A DNA stretch of 60,563 nucleotides from a virus. Position 1 is the stretch's first letter. Each line of letters opens with the position of its first letter. The stretch lies in IMG/VR virus record IMGVR_UViG_3300036828_000612, positions 1 to 60,563 of that record; one strand, 5' to 3'. Position numbers and translations under genes: made by a program. The notes beneath the pieces are model-generated. The model did no database searches. It saw nothing but the letters and a program-made list of their open reading frames with translations, and was not told where the DNA came from. Below are positions 48,116 through 55,303 of the stretch, in pieces.

Positions 48116-48547
48116 TCATAGCTTCGCTAGAACGGCCAGAGATACGGCCACATTGACGGCCTCAATAATGGCATCGGTGGCGTTCGCGGTGTCGTTGGTG
48201 AGGTCCACCAGCGCATCGTGAAGGGTCTCGCCGCTGATGCTGTCTTCGGTGGCCTCGGTGACAACATCGGTGGCAGCCGCCCAGGTGGCGTCGTCGGTGG
48301 CGGTGGCAGCATCGGTGGCATCGCGGGTGGCAGCGTCGGTGGCTGGTTCACTTTCAGCCCCCGCGGCCTGATAGAGCGCCGTGCGGGAGGCTTCCCAGTG
48401 TTCCTCGCTGAGCGTGGCTAGGGTGGCAGTGTAAGTGGCACCGAGAGCGGCAGCGAGGATACCAGTGTGGGCGACGGCGAGTGCAGCATCGCTGATGATG
48501 GCGTCGCCGATGGCGGCGCTGGCGTCGTCAATGTCGCCCATGGTCAT
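48116..48547 (-). CDS. DAT-repeat protein within the neck operon
   Basis: This is a 143-residue protein. A central run (DAATRDATDAATATDDATWA) has the Ala-Thr tetrapeptide repeat, flanked by a less regular Ala-rich helical N-terminus (AAALGATYTATLATLSEEHW) and an acidic Asn/Thr-rich C-terminus. The ATG overlaps the upstream neck gene stop as ATGA. Co-transcription with head and tail genes suggests either a particle-linked or morphogenesis role. Confidence 0.65.
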   Translation of the reverse strand: MTMGDIDDASAAIGDAIISDAALAVAHTGILAAALGATYTATLATLSEEHWEASRTALYQAAGAESEPATDAATRDATDAATATDDATWAAATDVVTEATEDSISGETLHDALVDLTNDTANATDAIIEAVNVAVSLAVLAKL

Positions 48548-49212
48548 GTGGTTTCCTGGTTGGCCGTCAGCCGATAGCCGAGTGCGGTCAGTTCCGTCGA
48601 ACTCACGATATAGCGTTGCGTGATAGCCTGCTCATCGGTGACAACGTCACCGGCCCTGATCTGCACCCCGAACGGAATTGAGGATGGCAAGAGGATCGTC
48701 ACCCACGGCATCTTCACATCGCCCGGCAGCCGCGCGAACGGATCGGCCTCATTCCCCTTTGGTCCCTGCACCACGGCCGCGGGCCACGCGGTGAGGATGC
48801 GGGTTTCAGTCGCCGTCTCGTCGCCACCGTAGTAGCCTATCCCAGATGGAGGCGCCCCCGGACGACCGATCGTCAACGCGCGATTGCAGCGCGCCACATA
48901 GGCCGGCAGGTAGGTTTCCAGCGACGCAATGAAAAAGGTGCCGAGATTTGGATCAACGACATAGTCGCCAACCAGCACCAGCGAGGCGTCCAAGATACCC
49001 ACCCATTCCGGCTTACCGTATTTGCTCGGGAGGGTAAAGTTGAGGGTGGACCACGGATAGAACAGCGCCATAATCGGAGGCAGCGGGTTGCCAGAGACAA
49101 TCGGGTCGGCAGTGCTGATCGGGCGATAGTGGGCGCACGGCAAGCCGGCCTTTTGTGCTGACTTGCCGTAGCCGAATTGAACTTTGGTGGTGATCAGGTA
49201 TTGGTCGACCAC
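48544..49212 (-). CDS. Neck or head completion protein
   Basis: This is a 222-residue protein with SKYGKPEWVGILDASLVLVG, FFIASLETYLPAYVARCNRA, then MPWVTILLPSSIPFGVQIRA. The position between small head genes and the terminator-type gene fits a neck or head-completion factor. The start is a GTG at 49212. No family is named. Confidence 0.6.
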   Translation of the reverse strand: MVDQYLITTKVQFGYGKSAQKAGLPCAHYRPISTADPIVSGNPLPPIMALFYPWSTLNFTLPSKYGKPEWVGILDASLVLVGDYVVDPNLGTFFIASLETYLPAYVARCNRALTIGRPGAPPSGIGYYGGDETATETRILTAWPAAVVQGPKGNEADPFARLPGDVKMPWVTILLPSSIPFGVQIRAGDVVTDEQAITQRYIVSSTELTALGYRLTANQETT

Positions 49213-49237
49213 AGCGCCAGCCTTTCAACAGGGATGA

Positions 49238-49495
49238 TCAGCCGGATGATCGGCCGCCGATTTCCATTACGGCAGCCCAGATCGCATTGCGGCGCTTTAC
49301 CTGCATATCCATGCGCCAGGCGCGCTCTGCCTTGATCTCATTGTATTCTGCCTCGCTGAGTTTGCCGTAATGAGCAATGTCGGACTTGCCGATATCCTCT
49401 TTTTGGGTGTTCTCGATTGCCGACCACAGGCGGAAGCACGTCGCGCAGGCGTCGCCATAGGTGGTGGGAATGAAACTGTGCCCAGCGATTGTCAC
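49238..49495 (-). CDS. Small protein with CxxC
   Basis: This is an 85-residue protein with HSFIPTTYGDACATCFRLW, a helical charged middle and IWAAVMEIGGRSSG. It may bind a metal or be redox active. It is coupled to the upstream gene as ATGA. The function is unknown. Confidence 0.55.
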   Translation of the reverse strand: MTIAGHSFIPTTYGDACATCFRLWSAIENTQKEDIGKSDIAHYGKLSEAEYNEIKAERAWRMDMQVKRRNAIWAAVMEIGGRSSG

Positions 49496-49725
49496 GGGTT
49501 ATCAATCTGATCTTTGATCTCTTCCGCTGAGAGGCCGCACTTGACGGCGTATCGCTCGAAAAGCCCCCGCAGCCGGCGGATTTCTCTCTGCTCTGCTCCG
49601 CAATACATGTCGCACATCCTGCAACGATCCATGAGCTCGTCCATCATATCGGCAATATCATGCAGCTCGGCCGCACGCAGACGCTCGCCGTAGCCGCTCG
49701 CTTCCGGTTCCGGCGTTTCATTCAT
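49492..49725 (-). CDS. Small paralogous protein 1
   Basis: This is a 77-residue protein with ERLRAAELHDIADMMDELMD, then CRMCDMYCGAEQ. It is a paralogue of the adjacent 49718-49918 protein, which has ERLRAAGLHDIADEMAGLI and CNEYCG. CxxC-x2-C residues suggest metal binding. The function is unknown. Confidence 0.6.
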   Translation of the reverse strand: MNETPEPEASGYGERLRAAELHDIADMMDELMDRCRMCDMYCGAEQREIRRLRGLFERYAVKCGLSAEEIKDQIDNP

Positions 49726-49918
49726 CGCCAGGCCCGAGCAACCGTTCCAACTCTCGCATGGTAACGCCTTTTCTACGCGCGTCGCCACAGTATTCGTTGC
49801 ACATCCGTTCGCGGCGAATAAGCCCGGCCATTTCGTCAGCGATATCGTGCAAGCCGGCCGCGCGCAGACGCTCGTCAAAACCGGTGTAGAGTTTCTCGTT
49901 ATCGCCAGGCTGTGTCAT
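49718..49918 (-). CDS. Small paralogous protein 2
   Basis: This is a 66-residue protein, the tandem partner of the 49492-49725 gene. It has TGFDERLRAAGLHDIADEMA and RMCNEYCGDARR. The eight-base overlap and matching pattern imply gene duplication. The function is unknown. Confidence 0.6.
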   Translation of the reverse strand: MTQPGDNEKLYTGFDERLRAAGLHDIADEMAGLIRRERMCNEYCGDARRKGVTMRELERLLGPGDE

Positions 49919-50087
49919 GATCGTCCGGCTCCTGATGGGCGGCCCGCATGGCCGCCCAGAGTAACTTGGCCTCATTCACGGCGTGCTTCATTTGGTCCAT
50001 TTTCTCGGCATGATGATCCGAATGGATCATGTGCCGTGATGCGTAGAACACCATGGCAGCGAGAAAGATCGCGCCATCGTGGTCCAT
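49899..50087 (-). CDS. Small His-rich protein with hydrophobic start
   Basis: This is a 62-residue protein with a short hydrophobic N-terminus (GAIFLAAMVFYASRHM) and then a histidine-rich helical region (HSDHHAEKMDQMKHA). It may be membrane-associated. The start overlaps no gene; its end overlaps the next gene. The function is unknown. Confidence 0.5.
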   Translation of the reverse strand: MDHDGAIFLAAMVFYASRHMIHSDHHAEKMDQMKHAVNEAKLLWAAMRAAHQEPDDHDTAWR

Positions 50088-50094
50088 GGCGCCG

Positions 50095-50451
50095 TTACGG
50101 CGTTGCCGGCGGCGGTGGCGGCGGGGCAGCGAGGGTGTTGAGGCTCGCCACGCTACCGCCAAGCATGCTGTCAACAGCGGCGTGCAAAGCAGCAGCGTCG
50201 GCCGGAGTAACGACGGTTCCCGCAGCCGGAAGCATCGCCTTTAGCGCAAGCACGTCATTGGCGATTGTCTGAGCCGCAGCAAGAACCGCGGCAGTGTCGG
50301 CCTGGACTTCCTGTTGAATTGTCGTGCTCATGGTGATTACCTTTTGCTGTAGCGTTGCGATTGCCGAAAGAACCTGTTGCTGTAGCGTGCGAATTGCCGA
50401 AAGAACGTCCTGATTCCCCGAGCCGTAGAACCGAGATGGGAAAAGCGCCAT
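50095..50451 (-). CDS. Coiled-coil protein
   Basis: This is a 118-residue protein. It starts MALFPSRFYGSGNQDVL, then repeats LQQ-V-LSAIxTLQQ-V (two short copies), followed by Ala-rich helices and a Pro-rich end. It suggests a trimeric coiled coil as in fibritin-type neck proteins, although that is inference. It starts two bases before the preceding stop ends. Confidence 0.5.
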   Translation of the reverse strand: MALFPSRFYGSGNQDVLSAIRTLQQQVLSAIATLQQKVITMSTTIQQEVQADTAAVLAAAQTIANDVLALKAMLPAAGTVVTPADAAALHAAVDSMLGGSVASLNTLAAPPPPPPATP

Positions 50452-50452
50452 C

Positions 50453-50863
50453 TCAGGCCCGGACCAGCCGGTTGCTGGCCTGAATGCCCGGGCCAGGGGA
50501 AAACCCCAGCCAGTGGCAAAGCTCAACCCGCAGTTCCATGAACATACTGCGGCGTTCGGAGACTTCCGACTTGTTGTGCGTCCAGATTGCCGCCTTATCC
50601 GTGTCCAAGTTCGCGCTGGCGGCCTGTATGTCAGCCTCGCGCGCGGTGAGCGTCGGCAGATAGTAGGTTGTCAGCGTGGTCTCTTCCTCAGGACTCAGAT
50701 GCGCAAGGCGGCCGCCGACCCCGGTCGGGTCGTCCAGCGCAATGCCCATGTAGGACACGTCAGAATAGACCAGCTCGCGGAAGTTGGCATAAAACGCATC
50801 GCCGGTTACCGAATACCCCATGTAACGGCGGGTATCGACCAGCTGCTGCGCGCTCAAGGTCAT
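50453..50863 (-). CDS. Head-tail joining protein candidate
   Basis: This is a 136-residue protein with MTLSAQQLVDTRRYMGYSVT, DDPTGVGGRLAHLSPEEETT and ELCHWLGFSP. Its size and its location after the coat gene fit a head-tail connector. It is ATGA-coupled with the upstream gene. No family is named with confidence. Confidence 0.55.
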   Translation of the reverse strand: MTLSAQQLVDTRRYMGYSVTGDAFYANFRELVYSDVSYMGIALDDPTGVGGRLAHLSPEEETTLTTYYLPTLTAREADIQAASANLDTDKAAIWTHNKSEVSERRSMFMELRVELCHWLGFSPGPGIQASNRLVRA

Positions 50864-51165
50864 GACAGGCGCTCCCGTGGCAGATCGCGCGCTTGTCGCC
50901 AGCCCGCCAGACGGTGAGCTTCGAGCGTGGACGGATGGATATGCAGTACCTCGCCAAGTTCGTTCACGACCGCCACCAGGCCCTTCGGCGCGGGGGGCGG
51001 CGTGGGAGCCGGGTTCATGGCGTCGTGGCCCTCCAGCCCCTCGCCATAGCCTTTTTCGAAGCCTTCATCGAACCCACGACGGTAGGCAGCCTTGCGCGCC
51101 TGCTCGGCCGCCACGAGCTCGGGTGACGGTCCAACAGGTGCAGGCGGCCTGGGCTCGCCGTGCAT
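50860..51165 (-). CDS. Small virion-region protein with VAV-HPS domain
   Basis: This is a 101-residue protein with a helical charged N-terminal part (RGFDEGFEKGYGEGLEGHD), a proline linker, and a small C-terminal domain (LVAVVNELGEVLHIHPSTLE, then RLAGW). The last domain resembles repeats in the next protein upstream. An alternative GTG start at 51192 lies just after the previous stop. Confidence 0.5.
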   Translation of the reverse strand: MHGEPRPPAPVGPSPELVAAEQARKAAYRRGFDEGFEKGYGEGLEGHDAMNPAPTPPPAPKGLVAVVNELGEVLHIHPSTLEAHRLAGWRQARDLPRERLS

Positions 51166-51194
51166 CTGTGCCAGGGGCTTGCTGCCTGACACGG

Positions 51195-51581
51195 TCAGGC
51201 TTCCGCCGCCGGCAGCTTCGGATCTGCGGCCCAACCATCGGCCTCATGCAGCGCCACCTGCGTCGCGTTGTGCTCCATCTTTGCTTTGATGACACCAGCA
51301 ACCGCCGCATGCTTTGCCGATACCGGCACGCCGACATGGCGCACACGGCCAGCTTTGACCATGCGCGTCTGGCCCTCAACAGGAGCTGCGGCGGGGTCGA
51401 CGTCTGGGTGATGCAGGGTCCAACCAACCGCCTGATGGGCGGAGACGGCGCTTAGGTCGACGTCGCTCTGCTCGCCGTCTTTGACCATCGCCACCATGCC
51501 AGGCGGGGGCAAGGTTGGCGCTGCCTCAGAGGCGGCCGCGGCGGCGTCTGCAACAGCGGGATCGGCGGAAGCCTTGGCCAT
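51195..51581 (-). CDS. Small virion-region protein with two related domains
   Basis: This is a 128-residue protein. After an Ala-rich start it has two copies of a small domain: VAMVKDGEQSDVDLSAVSAH then QAVGW, and RMVKAGRVRHVGVPVSAKHA then EADGW. These resemble the C-terminal domain of the next gene downstream (LVAVVNELGEVLHIHPSTLE), suggesting internal duplication. It may be a coat decoration. It lies just downstream of the coat gene. Confidence 0.5.
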   Translation of the reverse strand: MAKASADPAVADAAAAASEAAPTLPPPGMVAMVKDGEQSDVDLSAVSAHQAVGWTLHHPDVDPAAAPVEGQTRMVKAGRVRHVGVPVSAKHAAVAGVIKAKMEHNATQVALHEADGWAADPKLPAAEA

Positions 51582-51601
51582 AGTGTGACTTGCTCCTATT
51601 G

Positions 51602-52771
51602 TTAACCCATCAGAATGGCAATGTGGTTCGGCTTGATCGCCGCAAAACCCCACGCAAGCCGCACCAGATAAACCAACTGCATGAACTGGCGATACAGCGC
51701 CACCTCGAACGTGATGCCGGAGAACGGATCGGTTACCTGCATCACGTCGTCGGCCATGTCGCGGGCTTCCCCGTTCGGGCCGATCGGCGAGAGCGGCACG
51801 CGGGTGATCAGTTGGATAGCACTGCGCTGGAATGCAACGTTGGGCGTGTAGTTTGCACCGACGGTCAAGGCGTTGGCGGTAGCGATCACGACCTTGGCGC
51901 CAGGCGCTCCGATGGTGATCGTGCCGGGCGCGGCGACGCCGGTATTGACCACGTACTTGTTAGTAGCGTCGGCCGCGAACGTGACCACGTCGCCTGCGAG
52001 CACAGTGCCGGTGCCGGTCACCAGCGCGATGCTATTGACACCAACCGCAGTCGAGCCCGATGTGACATAGGATGCGCCGGTGCCTTTGGTGACCTGGGTA
52101 ATGGCGTTGCTGTTGTGCAACTCGAAACCGGCCAACGGCACATCGGCAATGGCGCCAGTGCGGCGGAAGGCGTTGTTGCCCTCTTCGTTCGATTTCAACA
52201 GGATGGTCTGCTTGCCGCGCAAGTTGGCGACCGCGGCCGAGCCGAGCACCAGGTGCAGGTCCGACTGTGGCGCGCCGTTGTCATCGAGCACCTGACGGGT
52301 GAATGCGGCATCGGTCAAGTCTGTTGCCGTGCCAAAGGGCGTCTGGGCTGCGGTGCCGACCGCGCGGGATGCGCCCTGGTAGGCCGTCTGCCACAGGTTC
52401 ACCTCGATAGCATTGGTGAGCGTGCGGAATGCCTGGGTGAACTGGTTGCGGAGAATACCGCTATATTCACCGGCATTGATTAGACCGCGCTGCTCTTCAC
52501 CCTGCCACCGGATGGGGACATAGTTGGACTGCGAGATCGTCATTGCGGTGTTGCCGATGGTCTGGTCACCAGTGTTGGGCGCGGTCACGGCCGGGGCGTT
52601 CGACGCCATTGCCTGCGACTGCGTGATCGGCACCAGAATGGACTGGTTGAGCGCGGCCCGCTCGGCCGAACTGTTGCGCTCAACGGCTGGGATGAATCCC
52701 ACCATTTCGCGCGATACAATATCGAGAGACTCGTAAATAGTCGGCGTAAGGCCGGTAAGGGTGTTCGCCAC
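51602..52771 (-). CDS. Major capsid protein, P22 coat-like
   Basis: This is a 389-residue coat protein. It has TIYESLDIVSREMVGFIPAV, then SQSNYVPIRWQGEEQRGLIN, LVLGSAAVANLRGKQTIL and a C-terminal LYRQFMQLVYLVRLAWGFAA, the pattern of P22-type coat proteins with a HK97 fold. The start is a GTG with AGGAG seven bases before. The scaffold-type gene precedes it, separated by 97 bases with no gene. Confidence 0.88.
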   Translation of the reverse strand: MANTLTGLTPTIYESLDIVSREMVGFIPAVERNSSAERAALNQSILVPITQSQAMASNAPAVTAPNTGDQTIGNTAMTISQSNYVPIRWQGEEQRGLINAGEYSGILRNQFTQAFRTLTNAIEVNLWQTAYQGASRAVGTAAQTPFGTATDLTDAAFTRQVLDDNGAPQSDLHLVLGSAAVANLRGKQTILLKSNEEGNNAFRRTGAIADVPLAGFELHNSNAITQVTKGTGASYVTSGSTAVGVNSIALVTGTGTVLAGDVVTFAADATNKYVVNTGVAAPGTITIGAPGAKVVIATANALTVGANYTPNVAFQRSAIQLITRVPLSPIGPNGEARDMADDVMQVTDPFSGITFEVALYRQFMQLVYLVRLAWGFAAIKPNHIAILMG

Positions 52772-52868
52772 CGAAAAGCTCCTGTGATGGGATGGGTTTG
52801 AAAATACGCGCTAAAATCAGCGGGTATCCTCGCTCAAGTGTCCCCATCCTGGAGCGCTCGGCGAGTAA

Positions 52869-53642
52869 TCAGGAATCGACGATCTGCGTTTTGCCTTCGC
52901 GCATAAGCTGGACGCGCGCGACGGGTGTGAGTGATTCAAAATGGGCCCGCGTCATCGTGCCGGCTTGGCTGGTGCCCTGCCCGCCGCCGTTGGCGCCGGA
53001 GCCTGACGCACCGGACCCCTTGAGGATACTGGCGCGGTAGGGGTATTGGCCGACCAGCGTTTCCAGCGCCTCGTCGAAGTCAGCCACTTCGCCGGGCCGC
53101 TCGCGGCTGAAAATCCGGTTGCCCGACGCATCCTTTGCGACGATCTTTCCCTCGTCGATCGCGAAGTGCGGCCCAAAGCGTGCCTGCACGAAATCCGGAG
53201 GAATGGCGAGCTTGTCGGCGATGTATTTTGAGCGTGCGAACGAGCCGCCAATAATTTCCTGGAACAGCTGGCCGCGGAGCGCGTCGCGTTCGGCAACCAC
53301 CGGATTATACAGCGACTCAATCTGGGCCTTGTAGGCTTTCTCTGCTTCGGCCTTTACCTCGTCCAACTTGCCGGCGTGGATTAGGTTGCCGAGCTGGACG
53401 TCTTTCACCTTTTGCAGCGCATCACGCGCGGCGGCGGGATCCGCTATACCGTCGAACAGCTTCAGGCGGTTCTCGAACGATGTTGCTCTATCGCGATGCG
53501 ACCGGGCCTCGTCATTCAGCCGCGCGATTGTCGCGAGCGTGCCAGTGTAGTCGAACGCGACTTCACGCCCGTCATCGGCCACGTACACAGGCTTGCCATC
53601 CTGGACGACAGCAGCGCCATCGTCGGCGAGTTTCAGCTTCAT
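52869..53642 (-). CDS. Scaffolding protein candidate
   Basis: This is a 257-residue protein, acidic and coiled in its first half (FDYTGTLATIARLNDEARSH, VKAEAEKAYKAQIESLYNP), with a Gly/Ser linker and a basic end (HFESLTPVARVQLMREGKTQ). This is the pattern of phage scaffolds: coiled coil and C-terminal coat-binding helix. It lies directly before the coat gene. The upstream gap holds two hairpins. Confidence 0.72.
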   Translation of the reverse strand: MKLKLADDGAAVVQDGKPVYVADDGREVAFDYTGTLATIARLNDEARSHRDRATSFENRLKLFDGIADPAAARDALQKVKDVQLGNLIHAGKLDEVKAEAEKAYKAQIESLYNPVVAERDALRGQLFQEIIGGSFARSKYIADKLAIPPDFVQARFGPHFAIDEGKIVAKDASGNRIFSRERPGEVADFDEALETLVGQYPYRASILKGSGASGSGANGGGQGTSQAGTMTRAHFESLTPVARVQLMREGKTQIVDS

Positions 53643-53669
53643 GGTGTGGGTGTCCTGGTCATCCGACCG

Positions 53670-53716
53670 TTACGGGCCATCCGGCCCGGTAAGCTGGGTG
53701 GCATCCGCCACCCAGC
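53670..53716. promoter_or_regulatory. Two tandem hairpins before scaffold and coat
   Basis: The outer hairpin pairs GCTGGGTGGC with GCCACCCAGC across a 4-base ATCC loop (53693-53716). The second pairs TTACGGGCC with GGCCCGGTAA (one bulge) across the same ATCC loop (53670-53692). They lie in the gap before the scaffold ATG. Leftward transcription would read both. They could protect the mRNA 5' end after processing or partly terminate transcription. Confidence 0.6.
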
Positions 53717-53733
53717 AAAGACGTGTAGGCTAG

Positions 53734-53928
53734 CTACTTCTTCCCGATACCGGGGTACTTTTTTGCAACTGCACGGCGCACGCGAGCTTTCAGCGCCGGG
53801 GATTTGTTGGCAACGCGGGCCAGCGCATTGCGCGCATGGCTCGCGTTCTCGATGGGATAGCTGCGGTCAGGTCCCGCGAACGACTTGGTAGGGATGGAGC
53901 GGCGCCCGGCCGCGGTGAGCTTCGCCAT
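53734..53928 (-). CDS. Small basic protein, DUF6582-like
   Basis: This is a 64-residue, very basic protein with TAAGRRSIPTKSFAGPDRSY, then SHARNALARVANKSP and KKYPGIGKK. It resembles small phage proteins of the DUF6582 type. It probably binds DNA or RNA. It lies just before the scaffold hairpins. Confidence 0.6.
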   Translation of the reverse strand: MAKLTAAGRRSIPTKSFAGPDRSYPIENASHARNALARVANKSPALKARVRRAVAKKYPGIGKK

Positions 53929-53931
53929 GAC

Positions 53932-54108
53932 CTATCTGCCCTTGCCGGGAAAGCCCTTCTTGGATGGTATGAGCTTACTGCCAGGGCCGATCCTGCCCTC
54001 GCCGTCCTTATTGCCCATGGCGCGGTTTTTGGCTTCGGCGGCAAGCTCGGCCTTCGCTCCATGCCGGGTATCCGACATGGCGGGCTGCTTTTTAGGCGTG
54101 AAGGTCAT
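53932..54108 (-). CDS. Small basic protein
   Basis: This is a 58-residue basic protein (MTFTPKKQPAMSDTRHGAKA, SKLIPSKKGFPGKGR). The ATG at 54108 is internal to a longer frame that has no supporting ribosome site. The function is unknown. Confidence 0.45.
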   Translation of the reverse strand: MTFTPKKQPAMSDTRHGAKAELAAEAKNRAMGNKDGEGRIGPGSKLIPSKKGFPGKGR

Positions 54109-54118
54109 GGCGAGTTTC

Positions 54119-54379
54119 TCACTTTCCGCTGCGAGGCGGTGCCAGGGTTGGAGCAAAGGCACCCAGGCGCACCTTGCCGGCATCGGCGGTGGGTGCGAGG
54201 GTTGGGGCGAAGGCGCCGAGACGGACCTTGCCGGCGTCGGCGACGGTATCATTGAGAATATTTCTGATTTTCTGGATCGTATCCTCGCGAGCTTCCTCGC
54301 GAGTGCAATCCTCAGGCGTTTCATCGTTGAGACAGTCCAGCGCCTGCGTGAGGACTTCCTTCATGTGCTCGGTTTCCAT
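54119..54379 (-). CDS. Small protein with a tandem 17-residue repeat
   Basis: This is an 86-residue protein. The N-terminal part is acidic and helical (METEHMKEVLTQALDCLND). The C-terminus contains DAGKVRLGAFAPTLAP twice, separated by a short linker. The repeat is visible in DNA with a few changes. The function is unknown. Confidence 0.55.
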   Translation of the reverse strand: METEHMKEVLTQALDCLNDETPEDCTREEAREDTIQKIRNILNDTVADAGKVRLGAFAPTLAPTADAGKVRLGAFAPTLAPPRSGK

Positions 54380-54391
54380 TGCGACGATCCT

Positions 54392-54565
54392 TTATTTGTT
54401 GACGTTGTCCGGTCTGCCGCGGGGTGTATTCTGCGTGGCCAGTCCCTTTGGCGTCATACGATCCACGGTCGGCTTGGGCGACGCGCGCTTGTATTCCCGT
54501 TCATCTGCGAGCACACGTGTCGTGCTGGCGCCGCTCGACCGATTGTCACCAAAGTTTTTCGGCAT
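54392..54565 (-). CDS. Small basic protein
   Basis: This is a 57-residue protein of basic, Pro/Arg-rich composition (MPKNFGDNRSSGASTTRVLA, later RMTPKGLATQ). It is found upstream of the 54119 gene, 12 bases away. No domain is recognised. It is probably a small DNA-binding or structural protein. Confidence 0.45.
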   Translation of the reverse strand: MPKNFGDNRSSGASTTRVLADEREYKRASPKPTVDRMTPKGLATQNTPRGRPDNVNK

Positions 54566-54596
54566 TGTCTATTCCTCAAATGAGGTAGGGAAAACC

Positions 54597-54917
54597 ATGA
54601 ATGATCGTATAGAAAGAGCTATCTATTCTGCCACCTTTGGGGACATTTGGCGTTTGACCGATAAAGTCTTGCCCATGAGCCGTGATGTGTGGCTTGAGTT
54701 TGCAAGAATATGGGACCCGATTCCGATTATCGAAACAGCTGTCGTTCAGGCGTGCCACGATGCCATCGCCCAGGCTTATGTCACGTATGCCGCTGCGAAC
54801 GCACCTATGCCACAGGCCGCGCCCCAGAACAGCTCGCCGAGCTCGGAGCCGCCACGAAGACCGAGTGGCAGCCCCGGTCGGCCTGCTTTGCCGGTAATAC
54901 GCCAGCCAAGCTCGTAG
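54597..54917 (+). CDS. Small opposite-strand protein
   Basis: This is a 106-residue protein: MNDRIERAIYSATFGDIWRL, PMSRDVWLEFARIWDPIPII, then AVVQACHDAIAQAYVTYAAA, a natural-looking helical sequence, then a Pro/Ser tail that is antisense to the membrane gene at 54776-55303. The plus orientation inside the minus operon is moron-like. The 142-base convergent overlap makes the last third doubtful. Confidence 0.5.
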   Translation: MNDRIERAIYSATFGDIWRLTDKVLPMSRDVWLEFARIWDPIPIIETAVVQACHDAIAQAYVTYAAANAPMPQAAPQNSSPSSEPPRRPSGSPGRPALPVIRQPSS

Positions 54918-55303
54918 AACGGCACGATGGCATAGCCGGCCGCGATGATGAAAATCAGGCCGTGCCAATTGAAGTAGGCGAGCGGCAGCGCCGTGATGCC
55001 CATGCTGTAGGTGCCATGGGAATTGAGCCCGCCCGCATCTTGCTGCCATGGATTGCCAGAGCGGCCCATCCCGATACCGCCGAAGTTAGGGATGGCGCAG
55101 CCCAGAAAGCCCGATAGGATCAGCGTGAGTGACCAGAGCTGATGCGAGCCCAGGAAGCAGCCGGCGGCGAGCGTTGCGCCGAAGAACGCCCGGACCGGAT
55201 AATCACCGAGGTTGATGCCCGTCCATTGCTCGAATGATCCGCCCGCCACTCGGCGACCGAGGCCACCCAGCAACGCGGAAGCAATGACCAGCAGCGCTAT
55301 CAC
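54776..55303 (-). CDS. Polytopic membrane protein of phage
   Basis: This is a 175-residue protein with about four membrane helices: VIALLVIASALLGGLG, FFGATLAAGCFLG, LTLILSGFLGCAIPNFGG and LIFIIAAGYAIVPFYELGW. It begins at GTG, overlapping the PAPS-type gene stop as GTGA. The SELGELFWGAACGIGAFAAA end is typical of a family seen in phages of alphaproteobacteria. It might modulate the host membrane; the function is unknown. Confidence 0.6.
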   Translation of the reverse strand: MIALLVIASALLGGLGRRVAGGSFEQWTGINLGDYPVRAFFGATLAAGCFLGSHQLWSLTLILSGFLGCAIPNFGGIGMGRSGNPWQQDAGGLNSHGTYSMGITALPLAYFNWHGLIFIIAAGYAIVPFYELGWRITGKAGRPGLPLGLRGGSELGELFWGAACGIGAFAAAYVT

